A DNA stretch of 29,981 nucleotides from Candidatus Saccharibacteria bacterium UBA3225 (GTDB lineage Bacteria > Patescibacteriota > Saccharimonadia > Saccharimonadales > Saccharimonadaceae): NCBI GenBank assembly GCA_002363515.1, contig DEVX01000080.1, positions 1 to 29,981 on the forward strand, written 5' to 3'. This document shows, in pieces, positions 1-6,612 of the stretch (positions are counted from its first letter, which is position 1; every line of letters begins with the position of its first letter). The notes under the pieces were generated by a model. That model had not been told where the DNA came from. It did no database searches and saw only the letters and a program-made list of their open reading frames with translations. Both the position numbers and the translations under genes were made by a program.

Positions 1-360
1 CGCGGCAATCTCTTTAAATTCGTCCTCGGTCAACTTCAGCGTGCGACCGTATTCCCAAGTCTCATCATAAGGCATGAGATGCACGTGCGCATGCGGCACA
101 TCCGTACCAATCACTTTCATTAAAGTCCGGCGACCAGAAACTTCCTCGAGGCGCGCCGCGACTTTTTTGACGGTCGCCCAAAGCGCATGATAGTCCTCAT
201 CCGAAAGCTCATAAATCTTATCGACTTCCACCTTCGGAATCACCAGCGTATGTCCCTTACTTTCCGGATTAATATCTAGAAACGCGAGAGTTTTCTCGTC
301 TTCATAAACCTTATAGCAGGGAATTTCACCCGCCACAATCTTCGAAAAAATGCTTGCCAT
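1..360 (-). CDS. HIT family (histidine triad) nucleotide hydrolase, 3'-truncated by window edge
   Basis: The minus-strand reading frame is open from an ATG at 360 to the first base of the window (120 codons, no stop), so the C-terminus lies outside. The catalytic histidine triad HAHVHLMP is at residues 90-97 (His90, His92, His94), and the N-terminal stretch IFSKIVAGEIP is typical of HIT/HINT proteins. These proteins hydrolyse nucleoside phosphoramidates or dinucleoside polyphosphates in the cytoplasm; the substrate cannot be told from sequence. Family length is about 110-145 residues, so little is missing. The start is supported by an AAGGAG site just upstream on the minus strand (about 366-371). 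It is divergent from the MazG-like gene at 400. Confidence 0.93.
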   Translation of the reverse strand, partial: MASIFSKIVAGEIPCYKVYEDEKTLAFLDINPESKGHTLVIPKVEVDKIYELSDEDYHALWATVKKVAARLEEVSGRRTLMKVIGTDVPHAHVHLMPYDETWEYGRTLKLTEDEFKEIAA

Positions 361-386
361 AAATACTCCTTTTCTCTATTTTAGCG

Positions 387-392
387 TATAAT
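387..392 (+). promoter_or_regulatory. -10 element of a predicted leaderless promoter for the MazG-like gene
   Basis: A perfect TATAAT lies seven bases before the ATG at 400, so transcription would be expected to start at or within a base of the start codon. No Shine-Dalgarno-like sequence precedes the ATG. It belongs to the same class as the elements at 2606, 6812, 12707, 14846, 22540 and 24924. Confidence 0.7.
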
Positions 393-399
393 TACCTCG

Positions 400-702
400 A
401 TGAGCGATATTAGCAACTACCAAAAACGCGCGTGGGCAAACAAGATTAAACACAATTTCAACCAGACCGACGTCAATCTCGAATTCAACTACCTCTATGG
501 CGAAGTCGGTGAAGCCTTTGACGCCTGGTACAAAAAGAAAGACGATCTCGGCTCCGAGCTCGCCGATATCGCAATTTATCTCTTTGGCCTCTCCGAAATG
601 CTCGGTTTTGACCTAGACAGCGAAATTCAGAAGAAAATGGCCATCAACGAACGCCGCGTCTACAAAAAAGTCGACGGCAAAGACATCAAGGAACTCCAAT
701 AA
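400..702 (+). CDS. MazG-like nucleotide pyrophosphohydrolase
   Basis: A 100-residue all-alpha protein with the paired acidic motifs of the MazG superfamily: E35-x-x-E38 (YGEVGEAFD) and E53-x-x-D56 (SELADIAIYL), which coordinate Mg2+ for hydrolysis of an NTP to the NMP and pyrophosphate. The size matches single-domain house-cleaning members rather than full MazG. The specific substrate is not predictable. It stands alone, divergent from the HIT gene, and converges on the gene at 741-1325 with a shared hairpin between them. It is probably translated from a leaderless mRNA. Confidence 0.85.
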   Translation: MSDISNYQKRAWANKIKHNFNQTDVNLEFNYLYGEVGEAFDAWYKKKDDLGSELADIAIYLFGLSEMLGFDLDSEIQKKMAINERRVYKKVDGKDIKELQ

Positions 703-704
703 AA

Positions 705-730
705 AAGACCCGCTCCTAAAAGCGGGTCTT
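705..730 (-). terminator. Bidirectional intrinsic terminator between convergent genes
   Basis: A perfect 10-bp stem (AAGACCCGCT / AGCGGGTCTT) surrounds a six-base loop. On the minus strand it is followed by a run of five T, so it mainly ends the gene at 741-1325. On the plus strand it sits three bases after the MazG-like stop codon, with a weak T tail. Confidence 0.85.
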
Positions 731-740
731 CTGGTGGCGA

Positions 741-1325
741 TTACTTGTTCATCTGTTCTAATTCATACTGCATTCTCTTCTCCTGATAGAAGGGAACAGC
801 CATCAACTCTGCGCGCAATTCGTCATACATCTTGTGCAGCTTCGGGTCAACCCACTGCATCCACTTGCGCCGCTGGTCCCAAACCATCAGCTCACGAAGT
901 TGCGTTGCGGAAATCTCTAAACGGCTTCTCGGTATAATAATCTCTGCCATATCCTTAATGTCATTGAGATCAAACCAGCGGCTACGCGCCTCGTCATTGC
1001 CGTAAATCATCAATTCCGGCACCTTAAAAACGTATTTGTCGACGTTTTCCAGAACATAGCGCCCCCAATCAGGAGTAATATCGTTCTCGTTCGTCAAATC
1101 AGCAAGCGCATAAATTTTTACCCTTTTCTCGTCTGGGTAACACTCTCTAATCATTCGCATGCGCGTAGCAACGTTCAGCGGATTGCGCTCCGTCCCAGAC
1201 TCTTGAGACGAACCGACTAAGATAAAAACACGATCACAAAGCAACAGGCCAGTATCGACCAAGCTCTGATGTCCTTTGTGAAAAGTCTGGAATCTTCCAA
1301 CGATCAAACCAGAATCATAAACCAT
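741..1325 (-). CDS. Nicotinamide-nucleotide adenylyltransferase-like nucleotidyltransferase
   Basis: A Rossmann-type nucleotidyltransferase of about 194 residues. The N-terminus carries GRFQTFHKGH, where His16-x-x-His19 is the HxGH nucleotide-binding signature. A second signature, ISATQLR, near residue 140 matches the ISxTxxR motif of NMN adenylyltransferases. The likely reaction is NMN + ATP to NAD+ + PPi, with NadM/NadR-type proteins as the nearest relatives; another adenylyltransferase role is possible. An upstream ATG at 1349 is in frame, but I prefer 1325 because AGAGGTG precedes it at normal spacing (about 1331-1337). The gene ends at the hairpin at 705-730. Confidence 0.82.
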   Translation of the reverse strand: MVYDSGLIVGRFQTFHKGHQSLVDTGLLLCDRVFILVGSSQESGTERNPLNVATRMRMIRECYPDEKRVKIYALADLTNENDITPDWGRYVLENVDKYVFKVPELMIYGNDEARSRWFDLNDIKDMAEIIIPRSRLEISATQLRELMVWDQRRKWMQWVDPKLHKMYDELRAELMAVPFYQEKRMQYELEQMNK

Positions 1326-1434
1326 ATAATCACCTCTTTCAATGTACAAGTAACCACCACTCTTACGGCCATTATATCTTATCTGTTACTATCTGAAAAA
1401 CGCTACTGCTAAACCTAGGCCGCCCATATTTTGG

Positions 1435-2064
1435 CTATACCTCAAGGCTCTCGCCAAACCCGAGCCGTTCAAATCTCGCGTTAATATCCGCGCAGGCCTT
1501 ATTTAGCCAGTTGCAGTTAAAAGTCATCCCGAGATCCGACAAAACCGCATCGTGAAAGGGAATCACCATTCCAGGATGCGCCCTATTCACAAAATCAATC
1601 GTCTCGGAAACCTTATTCCACGGCGAAGCAATCGGCGCCATGAGCACCTTCGCCTCCGTCTCCGGCAAATCAAACGAATCACCAGGATTCACGAGCGCAT
1701 CGTCCACGACAACCCCGATATTATCGCAAGGCACCTGCCCAGGAATAATTGCAGCATGCTTACCACCGAAAAATTGCAGTTTAAAGCCCGCCACATCGCG
1801 TGTGTCGCCCGGAACCGCCACGGACGCTCCATTTAGCGTCTCCGCCGTTTCGGCGCTTGTGATGAGTTCTAGAGCCGGATTCGCAGCCTTAATTCGCTCA
1901 ATTATCACCGGCTGGCAATGGTCACCGTGCTTGTGCGTAATAACGATCGCTACTACATTCGTAAATTCCGGCAATCTCTGCTCAAATTCCACTGGATCAA
2001 ATAGCAACGTTTTGCCGTCTTTCTCGACCGCAAAACCGCTATGCTCAAATTTGGTGATTTTCAT
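1435..2064 (-). CDS. MBL-fold metallohydrolase (UlaG/YcfL-type beta-lactamase superfamily)
   Basis: A 209-residue protein with the metallo-beta-lactamase signature THKHGDH (His44, His46, Asp48, His49) after a strand-rich N-terminus, then GGKHA and a late PFHDA histidine that could be further metal ligands. It is similar in size and layout to small UlaG-like L-ascorbate-6-phosphate lactonase/RNase-related hydrolases, but the substrate is unknown. The ATG at 2064 is chosen over an in-frame one at 2100 because GGAGG lies at 2074-2078. That site is inside the end of the deformylase gene, and the two genes overlap by 20 bases, so they are likely translationally coupled. Confidence 0.82.
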   Translation of the reverse strand: MKITKFEHSGFAVEKDGKTLLFDPVEFEQRLPEFTNVVAIVITHKHGDHCQPVIIERIKAANPALELITSAETAETLNGASVAVPGDTRDVAGFKLQFFGGKHAAIIPGQVPCDNIGVVVDDALVNPGDSFDLPETEAKVLMAPIASPWNKVSETIDFVNRAHPGMVIPFHDAVLSDLGMTFNCNWLNKACADINARFERLGFGESLEV

Positions 2065-2599
2065 TCCGTTTTTCCTCCATAATTTTATAAAACTTATCAC
2101 AAGACACGAACTCCGAACGGTCCACTAGGTCCGTAATAATTCGCCCCACTATATGATCTGCCTCATGCTGCATGACATGTGCCAAAAAACCTTCAACTTT
2201 CTCGTCGTGCGGCCCGCCGTCCACATCGAGATAACTCACGCGCACCGCCTTGTACCTCGGAATCTCTACATAAATCGGCAGGCCATCGTCTCCTGGCACG
2301 CTACAACAACCCTCCCACATCGGCTCTTTCTCGCCAAAACCCTCTTCAACCTTCAGGTTGATGCAAACTTGGTCAAAAACCTCGAGCTCCGGCCGATTCG
2401 GTGTCGGCTTAATCGTAATCGCCGTGATTGCGACCGGCTCCCCAACCTGAATCGCGCTTAGTCCCACCCCGTACTTGCCACTCTTCGAAATCTTCACGAG
2501 CTCAGCAATCAGTTTCTTCGTCTCTTCGCTAGAAATCTCCTCGGAATTAAGCATCCGAGACTTTTGATGCAACACCTCTGGATCTGTCACAATTTTCAT
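2045..2599 (-). CDS. def: Peptide deformylase
   Basis: All three deformylase motifs are present in a 184-residue protein: motif 1 GVGLSAIQ (44-51), motif 2 EGCCSVP (96-102, metal ligand Cys98), and motif 3 QHEADH (144-149; His145, Glu146, His149). The enzyme removes the N-formyl group from nascent polypeptides at the ribosome exit. The doubled Cys in motif 2, where EGCLS is usual, is a minor variation. The gene ends with TGA and overlaps the MBL hydrolase. The mRNA is predicted to be leaderless: a TGG-TATACT element lies six bases before the ATG. Confidence 0.95.
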   Translation of the reverse strand: MKIVTDPEVLHQKSRMLNSEEISSEETKKLIAELVKISKSGKYGVGLSAIQVGEPVAITAITIKPTPNRPELEVFDQVCINLKVEEGFGEKEPMWEGCCSVPGDDGLPIYVEIPRYKAVRVSYLDVDGGPHDEKVEGFLAHVMQHEADHIVGRIITDLVDRSEFVSCDKFYKIMEEKRNENHQI

Positions 2600-2605
2600 A
2601 CTGCC

Positions 2606-2611
2606 AGTATA
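2606..2611 (-). promoter_or_regulatory. Extended -10 element, predicted leaderless promoter of def
   Basis: On the minus strand TGG-TATACT is followed by exactly six bases (GGCAGT) and the ATG at 2599. There is no Shine-Dalgarno sequence. The expected start site is the ATG itself or one base before it. Confidence 0.65.
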
Positions 2612-2626
2612 CCATCAGACAAACTG

Positions 2627-2908
2627 CTACCGGAACAAATCCGAATGAGTGCCCATCCGGATTAGACGAATAGCGGAAAGCCTATCCTCAACTTTATAAA
2701 TTAGCAGTCAGTCTGGCTTTATGTGGCATTCGCGAACACCAGCATAATTACGCGAGCTCACAAGTGCATGATCACGATACTTAGGCGGCAATACCCGCCC
2801 ATTCATCAAAAACTCAAGAACGGCCGCCAGATCTTCGCGCTTGCAACCACGTTTTAAGCAGCGCCTGTAATCCTTCTTAAACTTAGAGTCAAACTCAACC
2901 TTAAGCAT
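2627..2908 (-). pseudogene. YafQ/RelE-family mRNA interferase toxin interrupted by one in-frame UGA
   Basis: The frame starts with an ATG at 2908, overlapping the antitoxin stop by eight bases, and would encode 93 residues to a TAG at 2627-2629, the usual YafQ length. Codon 67 (2710-2708) is TGA. Just after it the frame continues as LLIYKVED and ends GTHSDLF, the typical YafQ C-terminus; the interrupted position follows HIKPD, where the family has Trp (HIKPDWLLIY). So the ribosome would make a 66-residue fragment without the C-terminal active-site strands. YafQ toxins cut mRNA on the ribosome. The simplest reading is a TGG to TGA nonsense mutation inactivating the toxin while the antitoxin stays intact. 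Confidence 0.85.
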
Positions 2909-3176
2909 CGAGGTAATCCATCGCTTCCTCCACCGATTCAAATGGGCCAATTATCCCATCTCCTTGTTCGGCCCTATCTATCGCCCGAAGAGTCCTCGCA
3001 TTCGGCTCAACGCGCGTGATTTCGAATGGAATCCGTTCTTCGCGAACCGAAGTTTTCAAAAACATATTTACAGCCGTACTCATATCTAGCCCAAGATCCG
3101 AGAACAATTCCTGAGCCTGACGCTTCGTCTCGCTATTTACCCTGATTGTCATTGTTGCATCATTCACGCTAGCCAT
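2901..3176 (-). CDS. RelB/DinJ-family antitoxin
   Basis: A 91-residue protein with an N-terminal ribbon-helix-helix type segment (ATMTIRVNSETKRQAQELF), then LGLDMSTAVNMFL, the hallmark of the RelB/DinJ family, and an acidic C-terminal tail that would bind the toxin. Such antitoxins neutralise YafQ/RelE and repress their own operon. The ATG at 3176 is preceded by AAGG at seven bases. It overlaps the toxin gene by eight bases (ATGCTTAA). The partner toxin is truncated by UGA, so this antitoxin may now be an orphan. Confidence 0.88.
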   Translation of the reverse strand: MASVNDATMTIRVNSETKRQAQELFSDLGLDMSTAVNMFLKTSVREERIPFEITRVEPNARTLRAIDRAEQGDGIIGPFESVEEAMDYLDA

Positions 3177-3194
3177 AATATATCCTTGTTATAG

Positions 3195-3224
3195 TACAAT
3201 GTTATCACAATATAATTACAATGT
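3195..3224. promoter_or_regulatory. Direct repeat, possible RelB operator
   Basis: TACAATGT occurs at 3195-3202 and 3217-3224, 22 bp apart (about two helical turns), immediately upstream of the antitoxin start and within its presumed promoter. Toxin-antitoxin operons are normally autoregulated, so this is a candidate operator. The assignment is inference. Confidence 0.35.
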
Positions 3225-3238
3225 AAATAGAGCCAAGA

Positions 3239-3264
3239 AAAACCGGCGCTTTAGCACCGGTTTT
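3239..3264 (-). terminator. Intrinsic terminator of the 72-residue gene
   Basis: An 11-bp stem with one mismatch (AAAACCGGCGC / GCACCGGTTTT) and a TTTA loop. On the minus strand it is followed by T residues and lies 17 bases after the stop at 3282. Confidence 0.8.
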
Positions 3265-3281
3265 GAGACAATGAGCCAATC

Positions 3282-3500
3282 CTAGAGACCACACAGAATA
3301 TCCGCACAGATCTTTTGCGATTCTTCAGTAATCGTCACCTCGCAAGGTGGCGGTCCGGCATTGATCATACCAAATACGGGCTTTGGCGGAATGCCGAGTC
3401 TTTCGTCTTCTTCGGCTTGGCGCAGTTCTTCTTCGATAAGCTGACGAACATTTTTGATATTCTCATCGTTAAAATTATCAGAAACAACGTTTTCGCTCAT
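3282..3500 (-). CDS. Small acidic hypothetical protein
   Basis: A 72-residue protein that I do not recognise. The N-terminal half is acidic and probably helical (LIEEELRQAEEDERLG), followed by IPPKPVFGMINAGPPP and a Cys-containing end. There is no signal peptide or membrane segment. It is supported as a real gene by a strong AAGGAGGA site before the ATG at 3500, a TGA-TATAAT promoter element at 3534-3539 and its own terminator at 3239-3264. It may be a single-gene transcription unit. Confidence 0.7.
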   Translation of the reverse strand: MSENVVSDNFNDENIKNVRQLIEEELRQAEEDERLGIPPKPVFGMINAGPPPCEVTITEESQKICADILCGL

Positions 3501-3533
3501 ACTGTCTCCTCCTTAAGGTACAAAGATAACCCA

Positions 3534-3539
3534 ATTATA
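3534..3539 (-). promoter_or_regulatory. -10 element (extended) for the 72-residue gene
   Basis: TGA-TATAAT on the minus strand, 33 bases upstream of the ATG at 3500. It gives a conventional leader containing the AAGGAGGA ribosome binding site. Confidence 0.55.
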
Positions 3540-3555
3540 TCAAACCTATAAAAAT

Positions 3556-3572
3556 GAGACCCTACGGGCCTC
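3556..3572 (-). terminator. Terminator downstream of tRNA-Ser(CGA)
   Basis: A hairpin of GAGACCC / GGGCCTC with one mismatch and a TAC loop. T-rich runs lie on both sides: seven T on the plus strand and ATTTTTAT on the minus strand. It lies 13 bases beyond the tRNA 3' end. Confidence 0.65.
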
Positions 3573-3585
3573 TTTTTTTACTTCC

Positions 3586-3673
3586 TGGCGGAAGCGAGAG
3601 GATTCGAACCTCCGAGACATTGCTGCCCACACGATTTCGAGTCGTGCGCCTTCAACCACTCGGCCACGCTTCC
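3586..3673 (-). tRNA. tRNA-Ser (anticodon CGA)
   Basis: On the minus strand the acceptor arms GGAAGCG and CGCTTCC pair perfectly, followed by discriminator G and an encoded CCA. The anticodon stem CACGA/TCGTG encloses loop CTCGAAA, giving anticodon CGA (codon UCG). A long variable arm (GGGCAGCAATGTCTC region) is typical of class II Ser tRNAs, and GGTTCGAATCC forms the T arm. Length is 88 nt with CCA. Confidence 0.95.
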
Positions 3674-3680
3674 GTATACT

Positions 3681-3686
3681 ATTTTA
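3681..3686 (-). promoter_or_regulatory. Extended -10 element placing the start at the tRNA-Ser 5' end
   Basis: On the minus strand TGG-TAAAAT is followed by seven bases and then the first base of the mature tRNA-Ser(CGA). The predicted start coincides with, or is within a base of, the mature 5' end, so little or no leader would be made. Confidence 0.45.
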
Positions 3687-3749
3687 CCATAAAAACCGCG
3701 TCAAATCGCTTGCTATGACCCCAAAACGCATATTTTCACTTGCTTATGT

Positions 3750-4673
3750 TTATTTTAAAAATCCATTTATAATCTGCGCTTCAGCCTGCCTGCGCGATAA
3801 GCCCAAAGTCATCAGCTTCATCAACTGTTCACTTGCAATTTTTCCAATCGCCGCCTCATGTACTAATTCTGCATCAACGCTCTGCGCATCTAACGCCGGC
3901 TCAGCATTCACTCGCGCTTTATCCATGATAATCGCATCGCATTCCGAATGCCCCCGACATTTTGCCTTTCCAATAATACGAGAAGAGAAGTTCTGCACCG
4001 AATAGTCCTGTGCAACCGCGCGCGACACAATATCAACCGACGAATTATCACCCAACAAATTTGTCACAATCTTACTCTCCGCTAGCTGTTTGCCATGCGT
4101 AAATAGCCTCTCTTTAATCACGACTTGCGCATCTTTTTTTAATTCCGCCTCGGTCAAGCGTTTAGTTGAATCTACGCCCTTAATCTGTTCCATTAGCAAC
4201 TCCGCACGACTTCCTTCGCTTAAAAATAACTTAGTCGTCGGATTTAGTATCTTGCCAGCTCCTGGCCCAATACCGCAATGCTTTTCAATATAATATACCG
4301 TTGAATTTTTCCCAATGTAAAACGTATGAATACCATCATGTACTGAATCGTCGGCCCCACAGTTATAAATCCCACATCCCGCAATAATCGTCACTTCACA
4401 ATTATCGCCAATATAAAAATCATTATAAACCGCCTCTTTCAGCCCACTCGCACTAATAATTACTGGGATATGCACTATTTCACCCCGAGTATTATTTACT
4501 ATACGAATATCTATACCGCTCTTGCCGTGTTTCGGAATAATATCAATTTTATCTGAGCTATGTCGACCAATCGATTTTCCATTTACGCGAAAATTATATG
4601 CCCCCTCTGGGATTCCAGTTACTCCAGACACCTCACGCATCAAATCACGCTCTATTTTGTCCAAATCCATCAT
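3750..4673 (-). CDS. SufB/SufD-family Fe-S cluster assembly scaffold
   Basis: A 307-residue member of the SufBD beta-helix family. The C-terminal core reads KCRGHSECDAIIMD, then VHEAAIGKIASEQL and GLSRRQAEAQIINGFL, matching the conserved SufB/SufD end with its Glu-His pair. With SufC it should form the Fe-S scaffold complex in the cytoplasm. It is shorter than E. coli SufB (about 495) or SufD (about 420), and there is only one such gene here, with no SufS, SufE/SufU or SufA in the window. This resembles the minimal two-gene SufC/SufB type known from archaea and anaerobic or reduced bacteria. The start overlaps the sufC stop (ATGA), so translation is probably coupled. Confidence 0.85.
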   Translation of the reverse strand: MMDLDKIERDLMREVSGVTGIPEGAYNFRVNGKSIGRHSSDKIDIIPKHGKSGIDIRIVNNTRGEIVHIPVIISASGLKEAVYNDFYIGDNCEVTIIAGCGIYNCGADDSVHDGIHTFYIGKNSTVYYIEKHCGIGPGAGKILNPTTKLFLSEGSRAELLMEQIKGVDSTKRLTEAELKKDAQVVIKERLFTHGKQLAESKIVTNLLGDNSSVDIVSRAVAQDYSVQNFSSRIIGKAKCRGHSECDAIIMDKARVNAEPALDAQSVDAELVHEAAIGKIASEQLMKLMTLGLSRRQAEAQIINGFLK

Positions 4674-5383
4674 TGCGTATCCCTCATCATCTTCATAGCA
4701 TCGCCACTCGATCCATCAAAAGCAATTTTTCCATTTTTTAATAGCAAAATCCGATTCGCCATCTTTATGATTCGCTCTTGATGAGAAATAATCACAATTG
4801 CGCACTCTGGACTATTTTTGCGCATCTCATTGAATACTTTTATTAAATTATTGAAGCTCCAAATATCAATTCCAGCCTCCGGCTCGTCAAAAATAACCAG
4901 CTTCGCATTACGCGCAATCACCGAAGCTATCTCAATGCGTTTTAACTCGCCACCAGAAAGGGAATTATTTATTTCGCGATCCAAGTACTGCTCAGAATCC
5001 AAGCCAACTTTTTCCAGCAAGCCACTCACTTCAGCTAAATTCTCACCACAGAAAGTCTCGCCGCTAGTAGACGCAATCTGCAATAAATCTCGCACTGTCA
5101 AACCTTTGAAGTGCACTGGAGCTTGTAGGGAATAGGCAATCCCCATTCTGGCACGTTCCGTACAATCTTTCGTTGAGACATCTTGCTCGTTCAGGATGAT
5201 TTTGCCGCTACTAAGCATTTCGACACCGGCAATAATTTTCGCCAATGTTGATTTACCGCTACCGTTCGGGCCAGTAATCACTACGAGTTCTCCAGGCTTC
5301 ACCGAAAAAGAAACATCATCAAGAATGACTAGTTTTTTTCGTCCTTTCTTTACCTCAAATGAAACGCTTTCAACTCTCAACAT
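4670..5383 (-). CDS. sufC: SufC-like Fe-S assembly ATPase
   Basis: An ABC-type ATPase of 237 residues: Walker A GPNGSGKST (38-46), ABC signature LSGGE, Walker B LVIFDEPEAGID, and H-loop IVIISHQ near the C-terminus. The EAGID ending of Walker B is characteristic of SufC, which drives Fe-S assembly with SufB/D. I use the ATG at 5383; a TTG at 5389 overlapping the previous stop codon is an alternative. There is no clear ribosome binding site, so coupling to the 67-residue gene upstream is likely. The TGA stop overlaps the next ATG. Confidence 0.92.
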   Translation of the reverse strand: MLRVESVSFEVKKGRKKLVILDDVSFSVKPGELVVITGPNGSGKSTLAKIIAGVEMLSSGKIILNEQDVSTKDCTERARMGIAYSLQAPVHFKGLTVRDLLQIASTSGETFCGENLAEVSGLLEKVGLDSEQYLDREINNSLSGGELKRIEIASVIARNAKLVIFDEPEAGIDIWSFNNLIKVFNEMRKNSPECAIVIISHQERIIKMANRILLLKNGKIAFDGSSGDAMKMMRDTQ

Positions 5384-5385
5384 TT

Positions 5386-5589
5386 TCAATGCTTTTTATC
5401 TAATGAATCCCACTCCGATCCAAAATCATCATCGTCGTTTTCTTCATCGTCACTCGGCTCGTCAAAATTATATCCATCGTCACGATTTCTACCGCTACTA
5501 GTCACCAACGAATTATCATATCCATCGGGCAATTTAACGCCCCATTTATAATTCGTCCCTGGTATCGGCTTTCTTTCTTTTCCATTCAT
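5386..5589 (-). CDS. Acidic small protein at the head of the suf operon
   Basis: A 67-residue protein that I do not recognise. The N-terminus is basic and the C-terminus is very acidic (DEPSDDEENDDDD). It is likely disordered, with no Cys and no membrane segment. It is the first gene of a tight minus-strand operon with sufC and sufB/D: its stop is two bases from the sufC ATG. A TATAAT at 5610-5615 gives a plausible promoter. A role in Fe-S assembly is only suggested by the position. Confidence 0.6.
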   Translation of the reverse strand: MNGKERKPIPGTNYKWGVKLPDGYDNSLVTSSGRNRDDGYNFDEPSDDEENDDDDFGSEWDSLDKKH

Positions 5590-5609
5590 ATCAACATCTT
5601 CTTTTTTAC

Positions 5610-5615
5610 ATTATA
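5610..5615 (-). promoter_or_regulatory. -10 element for the suf operon
   Basis: TATAAT on the minus strand, 20 bases before the ATG at 5589, giving a short leader. No convincing -35 element is seen. Confidence 0.45.
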
Positions 5616-5622
5616 TTATCAC

Positions 5623-6306
5623 CTAAAGTAATTGACTAACCCCGCTATTCCCACGATCACTTTGTTGTCTATCTTCAATATACTTTTCCAAATACCCAAA
5701 CGACGAGCCATTATTAATTCGCTCATTCATAATTTCATTTTGCGCCATAAATATGCCTCTGGCCGTTTCTAGGCTCGTATCTTCCGGCAACTCATATCTC
5801 TTTACTAAAACTTTACGATATTCCTCTGGATGTTTTAGAAAATAATTATCATCTCCTTCATCCAAACTTAATCCGTTGTCCTCACAATCATCAATAAACG
5901 CATCGACATCCTCATCGCGTATATCCTCCCAAGTCGCATCTTTGGGCAAACCATAACGCCGAATATAGTCATTTTTCACTTGTTCATCGAGCATAGAAAT
6001 TATCAATTCTTTCGAACGACCAGCCCCAACCTTTGCCTGAAGCAAAGACATGAAAGCTCCAGGGCCGTACAATATCATACTATCGAGCGTCGCATTCTCT
6101 GAGACTCCCTCTATCCTCGCTATGCGCTGCCTCATACTGCTAATATAAGATGCCTCTCTAGGTATATCTTTTTCACGTGCGTTACTAGCATTCCTAGAAT
6201 CACCAGCAAACGGCTCATTGGCAAGGGCATCCCAAATATTAGCAGGTTCTTCACTAGTACGATCTTCAGCTCCCGCTTCTCGCTTTTTCTTTATATTCTC
6301 GAACAT
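5623..6306 (-). CDS. Hypothetical acidic protein with repeated LPxDxS/TWE-like motif
   Basis: About 227 residues from an ATG at 6306; an in-frame ATG at 6357 is less likely because the upstream part reads across the AT-rich leader. There is no signal peptide or membrane helix. Two related segments, RRYGLPKDATWEDI and KRYELPEDTSLETA, suggest a short repeated helix-entry motif, each followed by an acidic helical part. I do not recognise a family. It stands alone upstream of the suf operon, with the palindromic repeat cluster on its 5' side. Confidence 0.65.
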   Translation of the reverse strand: MFENIKKKREAGAEDRTSEEPANIWDALANEPFAGDSRNASNAREKDIPREASYISSMRQRIARIEGVSENATLDSMILYGPGAFMSLLQAKVGAGRSKELIISMLDEQVKNDYIRRYGLPKDATWEDIRDEDVDAFIDDCEDNGLSLDEGDDNYFLKHPEEYRKVLVKRYELPEDTSLETARGIFMAQNEIMNERINNGSSFGYLEKYIEDRQQSDRGNSGVSQLL

Positions 6307-6365
6307 ATTCTTTTTTATTATTATGCCATAATGGCTTAATCCTAACCATTCCGCCATATTGACAA

Positions 6366-6501
6366 AAGTATTTGCTAGAAAAATCGCCTAGATTGGTATT
6401 TTCTCTCTTCGAAGCGCGCCTCATGGGCGAGCAAGAAGTATTTCGTAGCAAAAAGCCGTAGGTTGGTAATTTCTTCGAGAGAAACGCGCCTCATTAACAG
6501 A
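6366..6501. repeat. Two degenerate copies of the palindromic element at 6503-6612
   Basis: Copy 1 begins with TATTTGCTAGAAAAATCGCC near 6370 and contains a central GCGCGCCTCATGGGCGAGC hairpin. Copy 2 begins near 6438 (TATTTCGTAGCAAAAAGCCG) and ends with ACGCGCCTCATTAACAG. Both share GGTTGGTAaTTTCT-like and CGCGCC blocks with the full element. Together with 6503-6612 they fill the 305-base gap between the gene ending at 6306 and tRNA-Arg. No gene is seen in this stretch. Confidence 0.7.
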
Positions 6502-6502
6502 A

Positions 6503-6612
6503 ATATTTGCTAGAAAAAATCGCCTAGGTTGGTATTTTCTCTCTTTGAAGCGCGACTTTTGGTCGAGCGAGAAGAGAAAAATGCCAAGATAGACGATTTC
6601 TTCTGCAAATAT
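6503..6612. repeat. 110-bp imperfect palindrome next to tRNA-Arg
   Basis: The left half starts ATATTTGCTAGAAAAAATCG and the right half ends CGATTTCTTCTGCAAATAT, its near reverse complement. The arms continue inward through TTGGTATTTTCTCT / AGAGAAAAATGCCAA to a central GCGCGAC TTTTG GTCGAGC. The RNA would be one long hairpin. On the minus strand it directly follows the tRNA-Arg 3' end, so it may end tRNA transcription; a MITE-like mobile origin is the alternative. Confidence 0.75.
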
